From the NCBI GenBank assembly GCA_964537525.1, contig CAZIAB010000018.1, positions 1 to 16,837 of the forward strand: DNA of 16,837 bases, written 5' to 3'. The translations under genes and the position numbers were made by a program. The notes beneath the pieces are model-generated. The model was not told where the DNA came from and made no database searches. It was given only the letters and a program-made list of their open reading frames with translations. Of this stretch, positions 8,644 to 13,829 are shown piece after piece. Source of the DNA: CAYMDJ01 sp964537525. GTDB taxonomy: Archaea; Aenigmatarchaeota; Aenigmatarchaeia; QMZP01. Positions within the stretch are counted from its first letter, which is position 1, and each line of letters opens with the position of its first letter.

Positions 8644-8895
8644 CTAAAGCGCTCTGGTTGTCATCACGTTCTCGCAGCTTCCTATGCCTTCTATCTTTCC
8701 AAGCTTTCCCTCGAGCTTCTCAAGGACACCCGGACCGTCGTCAATGACCGCCGTGAACTTGAGAGCCACGATTCCGAATCCGACCGGCTCTTCCTCTAGC
8801 CTCGCGGGCTTCAAACCCTCGAGCGCCTTCTTTACAGAAGCGAGATTCTCCGGGTTCTCTGGCATTATCCTGTAGACGCAGATTACTTCTCCCAT
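8644..8895 (-). CDS. ef1b: Elongation factor 1-beta (aEF-1B, nucleotide exchange factor)
   Basis: This 83-aa protein is the usual size of archaeal aEF-1beta, which recharges EF-1alpha by exchanging GDP for GTP. The single alpha/beta domain shows the family pattern: IMPENPENLASVKKAL, then EEEPVGFGIVALKF, then VIDDGPG...LEKLEGKLGKIEGI. It starts 42 bases after the zinc-ribbon gene on the same strand and is likely co-transcribed with it. The ATG is preceded by GGATTGATGAA, a moderate ribosome-binding site. It converges on the rhomboid gene with 51 bases between. Confidence 0.93.
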   Translation of the reverse strand: MGEVICVYRIMPENPENLASVKKALEGLKPARLEEEPVGFGIVALKFTAVIDDGPGVLEKLEGKLGKIEGIGSCENVMTTRAL

Positions 8896-8937
8896 TTCAT
8901 CAATCCTGTTTTTCTCAACTCTTAAATCATGTTATCG

Positions 8938-9093
8938 TCAGGGTCCTGTGAAGCCGCACTTGCATGTGTAGGGATTCTCCATCCTCTTGCACTTGTCACA
9001 CCTGATTATGCTCTCCTTGCCGCAGCCCGGGCACTTGAACTCCACCCAGACCGGCTCTGTCTCCACCTTCTTTCCGCAGCTCACGCATTTCAT
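8938..9093 (-). CDS. Small HVO_2753-like zinc-ribbon protein (51 aa)
   Basis: A complete reading frame runs from ATG 9093 to TGA 8938. The protein has eight cysteines in four knuckles: CVSC (3-6), CPGC (21-24), CDKC (32-35) and CKC (44-46). This is the layout of the archaeal two-zinc HVO_2753/DUF1610-like family, suspected to bind RNA. The start is supported by AGGTG six bases upstream. In archaea this family is commonly encoded beside aEF-1beta, and that is the neighbour here, which strengthens the call. Its exact biochemical role is unknown. At 51 aa it is easily missed by length filters. Confidence 0.87.
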   Translation of the reverse strand: MKCVSCGKKVETEPVWVEFKCPGCGKESIIRCDKCKRMENPYTCKCGFTGP

Positions 9094-9130
9094 GCCATGC
9101 ACCTGATTACTACGTATATTACAAGCAGGT

Positions 9131-9138
9131 TTATATAT
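9131..9138 (-). promoter_or_regulatory. TATA box of the zinc-ribbon/aEF-1beta unit
   Basis: On the minus strand ATATATAAACC lies about 38-45 bases before ATG 9093. It predicts a start near 9108 and separates this unit from the upstream L14e gene. Confidence 0.5.
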
Positions 9139-9171
9139 GTTTCTGTGGGTTTCTTGCCAGACAAAAGAAGA

Positions 9172-9540
9172 TTACTTTTTCTTTACCTTCTTGTGTGAAT
9201 CCTTGCTATCCCTGCTGTCTTTCTTACCTTTCTTCTTGGCTTTTTCTTCGCTTTTGGCTTTGCTTTCATGCTTCTTCCTTACCTCCAGGTTCAGCTTCTT
9301 CATGAGGTTGGCTTGCTGGTACGCCCTGAGGACAGCCTCGTCATTGGCGTCCGCCTTTATCTTCAGCACGTCGAGTATCGGCTCCAGGTGATTCACGTTG
9401 CACCTTCTTCTCTTGACGTCAGTCAGGTTCCTGGGGCCGGTAACGGTGACGAAATTATCGTCAATCTTGTTTACAATGACGCAATACCTTCCTGCCTCCC
9501 TTCCTGCAATCTTCAGGCAAACCCTTCCTACCTCGAACAT
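9172..9540 (-). CDS. rpl14e: 50S ribosomal protein L14e (eL14)
   Basis: This 122-aa protein has an N-terminal KOW/SH3-like domain (FEVGRVCLKIAGREAGRYC, NKIDDNFVTVTGP, RRRCNVNHLEPI) typical of archaeal L14e. A Lys-rich low-complexity tail from about residue 90 should contact rRNA; archaeal L14e is often shorter, so the tail is notable. Two ATGs lie side by side (9543 and 9540). The SD GGTG, which overlaps the L34e stop, is correctly spaced (5 bases) only for 9540, so I chose that one. It is tightly coupled to L34e. In many archaea cytidylate kinase sits between L34e and L14e; it is absent here. Confidence 0.92.
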   Translation of the reverse strand: MFEVGRVCLKIAGREAGRYCVIVNKIDDNFVTVTGPRNLTDVKRRRCNVNHLEPILDVLKIKADANDEAVLRAYQQANLMKKLNLEVRKKHESKAKSEEKAKKKGKKDSRDSKDSHKKVKKK

Positions 9541-9544
9541 CATA

Positions 9545-9811
9545 TCACCTCAGTTTCGTGTCCTTCAATGCCTCTTTCGAGCACGCCGGGCAGAGGTTCC
9601 CCCCATAAGCCCTGGTGGGGGTCTTCTGGCTCCTCGACATGCCCTTGACCTGAGCCTTGGTTCCCCTGGCAGTTCCAGAAAGCGGCCTGCTGCACAGGGC
9701 GCACCTGGGCTTCCCGGGCCTCTTCTTTATGTAATGGATTATCCTTGCCCCTCCGGGAACCTTTATCTTTATCCTCTTCAGGGTCCTTGACCTCAGTGAC
9801 GGCCTTGGCAT
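9545..9811 (-). CDS. rpl34e: 50S ribosomal protein L34e (eL34)
   Basis: The 88-aa length matches the family. The start MPRPSLRSRTLKRI and PGGARIIHY are L34e hallmarks. A zinc ribbon is formed by CALC (37-40) and CPAC (74-77). The frame extends upstream to a TTG at 9907, but those 32 extra residues are not part of the family, and ATG 9811 follows GAGG at a suitable distance. It is the first gene of an L34e-L14e pair; its TGA stop is four bases from the L14e start and lies inside the L14e ribosome-binding site. Confidence 0.93.
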   Translation of the reverse strand: MPRPSLRSRTLKRIKIKVPGGARIIHYIKKRPGKPRCALCSRPLSGTARGTKAQVKGMSRSQKTPTRAYGGNLCPACSKEALKDTKLR

Positions 9812-9838
9812 CTTTTTCGCCTCATACTCTGATACGGA

Positions 9839-9860
9839 GCCGCACCTTTCGGGGCACGGC
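9839..9860 (-). other. Strong hairpin in the L34e 5' leader region
   Basis: The minus strand holds an eight-base-pair stem (six Watson-Crick pairs and two G-T wobbles) closing a six-base loop, CCGAAA. It lies 28 bases upstream of the L34e ATG. It would be transcribed only if the promoter at 9960-9967 is used. A second weak TATA-like element next to it (about 9861-9868) would start RNA after the hairpin. Confidence 0.35.
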
Positions 9861-9959
9861 CTTTTATGTTTCGCCTTCCTGTTGGTTACGGAGACGGCCT
9901 TGTTCAATCAGCGTTAGCCGTCCTTTAATATTTCACCTGAATACTGATTGGCAGGAGTA

Positions 9960-9967
9960 TATTTAAA
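9960..9967 (-). promoter_or_regulatory. TATA box of the L34e-L14e operon
   Basis: TTTAAATA on the minus strand, preceded by purine-rich AAAAGC, is a very good match to the archaeal TATA consensus. The predicted start near 9935 leaves a leader of about 120 bases before L34e. Confidence 0.5.
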
Positions 9968-10042
9968 GCTTTTAGGTTCCGTAGCTGCCGGTTATCACTG
10001 AAAAGAAACACATTGAACAGAACAAACTGACAAAAATTTGGT

Positions 10043-10085
10043 GCAGTCACGGGGTTCCTCGGGCATTGCCCTCACCCATGACTGC
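10043..10085 (-). ncRNA. Candidate kink-turn hairpin RNA or structured 3' end
   Basis: Read on the minus strand, GCAGTCA at one end pairs with TGACTGC at the other. A T-G wobble and GGG/CCC continue the stem, and GGGC-AAT-GCCC caps it. The internal loop has TGA on one side and GAGGAA on the other. This fits a kink-turn: three bulged bases (GAG), tandem GA/AG pairs and a flanking T-A, with one C left unpaired. AAATTTTTG follows, so it could also act as a terminator for the orphan gene that ends 37 bases upstream. It could be an L7Ae-bound RNA; I cannot identify a family or an ACA box. The rest of the gap (9968-10042) shows nothing recognisable. Confidence 0.35.
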
Positions 10086-10121
10086 GGGGGTTTGGAGGAG
10101 GAAATCTGCTAAAAAGCAGCA

Positions 10122-10403
10122 TTAACTAATTGTATAACATCTGTTGTCATGTTGATGATTAACTTCTATTTCTTCAAATACCGGTATTTCATCAGTTCCG
10201 CCGACCCTTTTGTAGATTTTACCGGTTTTGTCTTCAAGATAATATCCCCTACCAATGTGCTGTAGATTATAGCTACCCGCAAAACTTTCCATACCATCAA
10301 TAATATCCTTCGGTATCTCAGTATGCGGTCCCACTACATCACTTGCCCCTTCTGGTAGCCATCTATTATCTTTCACTGACCGGCTATTTGCACGGTATAT
10401 CAT
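10122..10403 (-). CDS. Hypothetical 93-aa protein, no family recognised
   Basis: I do not recognise this protein. It starts MIYRANSRSVKDNRW, has no signal peptide or membrane segment, and contains one Cys near the C-terminus. Its middle (GRGYYLEDKTGKIYKRVGG) looks like beta strands with a turn. ATG 10403 follows a near-perfect ribosome-binding site, GGAGGTG, at five bases. A GTG at 10409 overlaps that site and is unlikely. TTTATAAA about 53-60 bases upstream and palindromes between it and the start give it a complete promoter, which supports a real gene. Its codons are more AT-rich than those of the flanking genes, which suggests acquisition by transfer. It stands alone on its strand. Confidence 0.7.
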   Translation of the reverse strand: MIYRANSRSVKDNRWLPEGASDVVGPHTEIPKDIIDGMESFAGSYNLQHIGRGYYLEDKTGKIYKRVGGTDEIPVFEEIEVNHQHDNRCYTIS

Positions 10404-10415
10404 TTCCACACCTCC

Positions 10416-10443
10416 GTGACATTATTTGTCACTATACGATAGT
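10416..10443. promoter_or_regulatory. Operator-like adjoining palindromes at the orphan gene's predicted transcription start
   Basis: GTGACA-TTATT-TGTCAC (10416-10432) is a perfect six-base dyad. It is immediately followed, with two bases shared, by ACTAT-ACG-ATAGT (10431-10443). Both lie between the TATA box and the ribosome-binding site, where a bound repressor would block transcription. Confidence 0.45.
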
Positions 10444-10455
10444 TACAATAAAGGG

Positions 10456-10463
10456 TTTATAAA
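10456..10463 (-). promoter_or_regulatory. TATA box of the orphan 93-aa gene
   Basis: TTTATAAA, preceded on the minus strand by AAAACC, predicts a start near 10432, right at the adjoining palindromes. Confidence 0.5.
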
Positions 10464-10727
10464 GGTTTTGGTGACCGTAAAAGGCATAATGCGGACATGT
10501 TTTTTGCCGGATATCCCTCTAAATTCACAGCTTACAGACGCCTCCTTGGAAACCTGACCTGATGGTCAGCAATCAACCGGCTTGTTTATGTTGTTTCAGT
10601 CGCAAGCTGTGGAGCAATATGAAAAGATTACATTCACCCTTTTCCGTTAACGCTTTTGGGAGCAATTATTATTCGGTACGGTTAACTGCCACATGGTTAA
10701 CTGGCGAGGTTGTTAGCAGTAAAAGGG
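10464..10727. other. Gene-free spacer with one perfect hairpin
   Basis: No convincing gene or RNA family is visible. CTGACC-TGAT-GGTCAG at 10554-10569 is a perfect six-base-pair stem with a four-base loop. GCTTG and CAAGC near 10580-10607 could form a second, looser stem. GGTTAACTG occurs twice about 15 bases apart (10679 and 10694). Together with 10404-10463 this makes about 320 bases without a gene. It could be remnant sequence. Confidence 0.4.
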
Positions 10728-11426
10728 TTACTGGAATTCCACCTTCAGGACGCCCTTGCTGAAGGACTTCCCCGTTATCCTCCTGTTCTCTGGCTTGGTG
10801 AGTATCTTGAAGTATGCCTTGTCCTTCACCATTGCCTTGACCTCCACAGAGCTCTCCAGCTCCTTTATCCTGATGTCTTTCTCTTTGGCGCCCGGGAGCT
10901 TTATCTCCACGACCACCCTGTCCTCAAGAGGCCGCACCTCGCATTCGGGCTCCTCTGTGCTCCTGGGCTCGCGGTGCTCTTCCTTCTCCAGGGCTTCCTT
11001 ATGCGCTTCCCTTGGTTCTGCTTGCCCTCCTGCAGGAATCATCCTTCTCAGAAGGCCTTCTTTATGCTCCCTCTTCTCTGGTTTTGGTTGTTTGGGGACG
11101 CCCATCTCCCCGAGTTCCTCTGAGAGCTCCCTCCTCACGTTGTTGTCAACGTTCCCGAATGTCTTGACAGAGACCTTTGGCTCCTTCCCCCCTGCGCGGG
11201 TTATCCTTATGGTGAAGCCAGAGCCTCTCGGTTTCTGCTGCCTGAAGAAAGGGGAGATGTCAAAGAACTGCATGTCCTTCTCGAAAACCCTGTCCATCTC
11301 TTTCATCTCCCTCCTCATCCTGTCGAACATGTCACTGAACACGTCCCTCCTCCTGAGGGGGTTGCCGCATTTAGGGCAATATGTCCAGCCCTCCTTGGCA
11401 TCGTTTCCACACCGTCCGCATTTCAT
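10728..11426 (-). CDS. Hsp20/alpha-crystallin-like protein with N-terminal zinc ribbon
   Basis: This 232-aa soluble protein begins MKCGRCGNDAKEGWTYCPKCG, a zinc ribbon of two CxxC knuckles. A helical, charged region follows (about 25-55), then a short module with FTIRITRAGG and VSVKTFGNV, and a flexible charged linker rich in Glu, Lys and Pro. The C-terminal part (about 150-232; RPLEDRVVVEIKLPGAKEKD, ending GVLKVEF) fits a CS/Hsp20 beta-sandwich, which suggests a small heat-shock-type chaperone or co-chaperone. The start ATG 11426 has GGTG six bases upstream; the GTG at 11453 overlaps the predicted promoter. It diverges from the Nre gene. Zinc-ribbon plus Hsp20-like architecture recurs in uncultured archaea, as far as I recall. 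The Hsp20 assignment is moderate and the zinc ribbon is secure. Confidence 0.75.
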   Translation of the reverse strand: MKCGRCGNDAKEGWTYCPKCGNPLRRRDVFSDMFDRMRREMKEMDRVFEKDMQFFDISPFFRQQKPRGSGFTIRITRAGGKEPKVSVKTFGNVDNNVRRELSEELGEMGVPKQPKPEKREHKEGLLRRMIPAGGQAEPREAHKEALEKEEHREPRSTEEPECEVRPLEDRVVVEIKLPGAKEKDIRIKELESSVEVKAMVKDKAYFKILTKPENRRITGKSFSKGVLKVEFQ

Positions 11427-11458
11427 CCCGAACACCCTATGGATATTCTCCACTCATG

Positions 11459-11468
11459 ATATAAAAAA
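11459..11468. promoter_or_regulatory. Shared AT core of a divergent promoter
   Basis: ATATAAAAAA reads as a TATA box toward the Nre gene on the plus strand (predicted start near 11488, ATG 11500) and as TTTTTTATAT toward the Hsp20-like gene (predicted start near 11435, ATG 11426). Only 73 bases separate the two start codons. Confidence 0.45.
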
Positions 11469-11499
11469 CTTTGTTCCCAAGGAACATCAGGGGGTTAAA

Positions 11500-12693
11500 A
11501 TGGTTTCTGCCGCGAGGATGTGCCTGATATGCAAGGGAAGCCGCGCCCTGTGCGGCCAGGCAAGGTGCCCGCTCCTGGCAAGGATGTCGGTTGAGCCGAA
11601 GGCAAGGGAAGTCGGGAAGGAATTCTTCGGTCCGTCAACGTCCGTCTTCGTCGGCAGGTTCGGCTACCCCAACGTGGGGGTCGGGCCTCTCGCTGCGATT
11701 GATTTCAAGGAAAACATCGACAACCCCGCTACATGGCTCTCGCTGGACTACTCTGACATAATAGAGCTCAGGTCCCTTATGCTCAGGTCCAGGATGTCCC
11801 AGAACGTCCATGCGAGGAACAGGTACGTCTATGAGAACCAGGAACTCGCTCTTGCGACCAAGCCAACGGACGTTGAGATGTCGTTCTCCTCCAAGCCCCT
11901 CTACAGGGTCTCCTTCTCGGACATCCACCAGCCCATGGGGCCGAGTGCCTCGCTCGAGAAGCTCACCATAGCAGAGAACCCCCACATACCCAGGAAGATA
12001 GATTACATAGTCTCTGACGACGTGAAGGCAGGTGATGCAGGGGTCATGCTTTACAGGGACGGCCAGGACGTCTATAAGATATCCACAATCCTGTCGTCAG
12101 GTGTCATCGGGATGAAGGACAGGAGGAAGCTCGTTCCCACGAGGTGGTCCATAACGGCCACGGATTCCCTGCTCTTTGACTTCATGGTGAGCGAGGTGAA
12201 GGATTTCCCCAGCGTGAACGAGTTCCAGGTCTTCTCCCACAAGGCGCTGGACAACCGCTTCGAGATACTCCTCATGCCTGGGAACTGGGAATACGAGAAC
12301 TTCGAGGCATGGGCTCCCGGAGGCCTCTGGACCGCCTCACTCAAAAGGACGGAAATCCTCGAGGAGTACGAGCCCTTTGAGGGAAGGACCAAGTACGCTG
12401 ATAAGGAGGGTGGCGGCTACTATGCGGCCAGGCTGGGCGTGATAGAAGGCCTCCGCAGGATGGAGAGGCAGGCGAGGGTCATCGTTTTCAGGGAGGTGTA
12501 CGAGGGATATACAGTCCCCTTAGGAGTCTGGCAGGTCAGGGAGAACGTCAGGGAGGCGATGAAAGGAGAGCCAGAGAAATTCAGCACGCTCCATGAGGCC
12601 ATGCTCGCGATAGGGACAAGATTGAGGCTGAAAATCAGGGACTACACCAAGCAGAGCAGAATCCTCCGCCAGAGAAGGATAATGGATTTCTAG
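11500..12693 (+). CDS. nreA: Nre-family DNA repair protein (NreA-like)
   Basis: This 397-aa protein belongs to the archaeal Nre family, which contributes to DNA-damage tolerance and binds PCNA. The N-terminus carries the family cysteine cluster CLICKG...CGQARCP (C8, C11, C18, C23). The body contains typical blocks such as FVGRFGYPNVGVGP, NVHARNRY, DIHQPMGPSAS, LPGNWEYE-like MPGNWEYENFEAW, and LGVWQVRE. It ends in QRRIMDF, matching the PCNA-interacting pattern Q-x-x-h-x-x-F at the extreme C-terminus, where NreA proteins are known to carry it. ATG 11500 is preceded by GGGGG at five bases. The frame is open much further upstream, but that part lies antisense to the Hsp20-like gene. It converges with the HTH regulator gene, leaving 14 bases between stops. 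Confidence 0.9.
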   Translation: MVSAARMCLICKGSRALCGQARCPLLARMSVEPKAREVGKEFFGPSTSVFVGRFGYPNVGVGPLAAIDFKENIDNPATWLSLDYSDIIELRSLMLRSRMSQNVHARNRYVYENQELALATKPTDVEMSFSSKPLYRVSFSDIHQPMGPSASLEKLTIAENPHIPRKIDYIVSDDVKAGDAGVMLYRDGQDVYKISTILSSGVIGMKDRRKLVPTRWSITATDSLLFDFMVSEVKDFPSVNEFQVFSHKALDNRFEILLMPGNWEYENFEAWAPGGLWTASLKRTEILEEYEPFEGRTKYADKEGGGYYAARLGVIEGLRRMERQARVIVFREVYEGYTVPLGVWQVRENVREAMKGEPEKFSTLHEAMLAIGTRLRLKIRDYTKQSRILRQRRIMDF

Positions 12694-12707
12694 CCCATTC
12701 TCGCGCC

Positions 12708-13085
12708 CTATTCTTCCATGCATATCCTGCAGTCCTTAAGGGAGGGGTAGAGCTTCCTGTGGAACTCACATGCAATCCCTTCCTTGCGCATGAACCTGCA
12801 CACGTTGCAGAATTCCATGCTCACCATGTCCTGTGACAGTTCTCCTGAGGCGGTCCTGTCGGCTATGGATTCAACCATTCCCATCAGTTCTGCATTATCC
12901 CTGAGCCTCTTTATCCCAGAGCCCCTTATTCCGGTCCTGTACTGGGAGATTGCGGGCTGCGTGGTCCCGAGCCTCTCGGCAGCCTTCATCTGTGAGAAGG
13001 AATGCTTCTCAACCAGCTTCCCTGCCACCAGCGCCCTCACCCCCGGGAGAATCTCAGACACCATCACCTCGCAGACTGGTTTCAT
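12708..13085 (-). CDS. COG2522-like HTH transcriptional regulator with C-terminal cysteine cluster
   Basis: This 125-aa protein has an XRE-like helix-turn-helix at about 29-60 (SFSQMKAAERLGTTQPAISQYRTG), followed by a helix and a C-terminal region with cysteines C93, C96, C106, C119 and C122. These form a CxxC...C...CxxC pattern that could hold a metal or an iron-sulphur cluster. The arrangement fits the archaeal COG2522 predicted regulators, so sensing of metal, redox or a ligand is plausible but unproved. ATG 13085 follows GGTG at five bases. Its leader is about 70 bases if the shared TATA at 13177-13184 is used, and it contains an inverted repeat. Because it diverges from the broken NTPase gene, it may regulate itself or that gene. 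Confidence 0.85.
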   Translation of the reverse strand: MKPVCEVMVSEILPGVRALVAGKLVEKHSFSQMKAAERLGTTQPAISQYRTGIRGSGIKRLRDNAELMGMVESIADRTASGELSQDMVSMEFCNVCRFMRKEGIACEFHRKLYPSLKDCRICMEE

Positions 13086-13115
13086 CCATACACCTTAACT
13101 GTTAAATTGGTTAAC

Positions 13116-13141
13116 GCTGCCAAATCTGCACTTCGGGCAGC
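13116..13141 (-). other. Inverted repeat in the regulator's 5' leader
   Basis: GCTGCC and GGCAGC flank a 14-base loop. The outer bases extend the match imperfectly (TTAA on both arms). On the minus-strand transcript this hairpin lies 31 bases upstream of the ATG. It could be a protein-binding site or an RNA element. Confidence 0.35.
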
Positions 13142-13176
13142 CATTAACAATCATCTGAACTTAATTGTTGCGCGGG

Positions 13177-13195
13177 TTTATATAACACTGTTATA
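13177..13195. promoter_or_regulatory. Divergent TATA box overlapped by a dyad
   Basis: TTTATATA (13177-13184) can serve the plus-strand NTPase region, and the near-symmetric TTATATAAA serves the minus-strand regulator. TATAAC-ACT-GTTATA (13181-13195) is a perfect six-base-arm dyad that overlaps this TATA box, as expected of an operator. Confidence 0.45.
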
Positions 13196-13202
13196 CAAAA
13201 TC

Positions 13203-13238
13203 ATGAATTTAATGTTTTTGCCTATCTATACATTATGA
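13203..13238 (+). CDS. Possible 11-codon leader peptide overlapping the NTPase start
   Basis: The frame reads MNLMFLPIYTL and ends in a TGA that shares ATGA with the start of the NTPase frame. The ATG lies about 26 bases after the TATA box, so the transcript could start on it without a leader. It may couple translation to the next frame, or it may be chance. Confidence 0.25.
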   Translation: MNLMFLPIYTL

Positions 13239-13765
13239 CAACAGAAACGAATTGGTATGTTATTACAGGTGCACCCAGCTCTGGGAAATCAAAACTGATT
13301 GAACACCTCAGTTAATTGGGTTATCCCACTATCCCTGAAGCAGCCCGCATATTCATTGATGATGAAATGAGCCATGGACGGTCAGTAGAAGATATAAGGG
13401 CAGACGAGACCGAATTCCAGAGAATTGTGCTCGAAATGAAGATTGCCCTTGAAGATAGAATTCCACCCGACCGCTTAACATTCTTAGAACGCGGAATCCC
13501 CGATAGCATCGCATATTACAAATTATTGGGCTTGGATACAAGACCCATAATCGATGCATCTAATCACCGCAGATATAAAGGAATTTTCATACTCGAACCA
13601 TTAGAATTTGTTAGAGATTATGCCCGAACCGAGGATGATGAAACTGTTAACATGTTAGATGGTTTGCTTTATGATTCATATAGTGCGCTTGGTTATAAAG
13701 TCAATAGGGTTCCTGTATTACCAAGAATCAGTGAGCGGGCACAATTCGTACTGGATGATTTATAA
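13235..13765 (+). pseudogene. AAA_28-type P-loop NTPase interrupted by an in-frame TAA
   Basis: The reading frame starts at ATG 13235 with TNWYVITGAPSSGKSKLIEH, an intact Walker A (GAPSSGKS), and reaches TAA at 13313-13315 after 26 codons. The same frame then resumes at once with LGYPTIPEAARIFIDDEM and continues for 149 codons to 13765. Family features continue after the stop: EAAR, FQRIVLEMK, the Walker B-like LTFLERGIPDSIAYY, and EPLEFVRDYARTEDDET. Uninterrupted, it would be a 176-aa AAA_28 (NadR-like kinase domain) protein. The stop replaces a single residue, so it looks like a nonsense mutation with no frameshift. TTG 13316 directly after it has no clear ribosome-binding site, and a protein starting there would lack the P-loop. 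Composition is more AT-rich than its neighbours. A sequencing error is possible. Confidence 0.8.
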
Positions 13766-13792
13766 CCCGCCACTGTTTGAGATGTGCTGAAC

Positions 13793-13800
13793 CTATTTAA
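13793..13800 (+). promoter_or_regulatory. TATA box of the DUF457/OB-fold pair
   Basis: CTATTTAA lies about 30 bases before the first ATG. The predicted start near 13824 leaves almost no leader, in line with the lack of a ribosome-binding site. Confidence 0.4.
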
Positions 13801-13829
13801 CCGAAACCGACCCAATATTAACAGATACC

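Noticed and set aside
9812..9907. 32-residue N-terminal extension of L34e
   Set aside because: It would need a TTG start, is absent from the family, and ATG 9811 gives the standard 88-aa length with a ribosome-binding site.
9968..10121. tRNA, RNase P or SRP RNA gene in the gap
   Set aside because: No T-loop consensus, no acceptor stem and none of the conserved RNase P or SRP blocks were seen; only the single kink-turn-like hairpin stands out.
10562..10762. 66-aa plus-strand frame in the spacer
   Set aside because: No ribosome-binding site or promoter, no family resemblance, and it overlaps the end of the convergent Hsp20-like gene.
10756..11499. Open plus-strand frame extending the Nre protein to 645 aa
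   Set aside because: It is antisense to the Hsp20-like gene, reads as low-complexity Ser/Leu, and lies before a good ribosome-binding site and the Nre family N-terminus at 11500.
13313..13315. TAA in the NTPase gene as a site for selenocysteine or pyrrolysine
   Set aside because: Those use TGA and TAG. No known archaeal recoding uses TAA, so a plain nonsense change or error is more likely.
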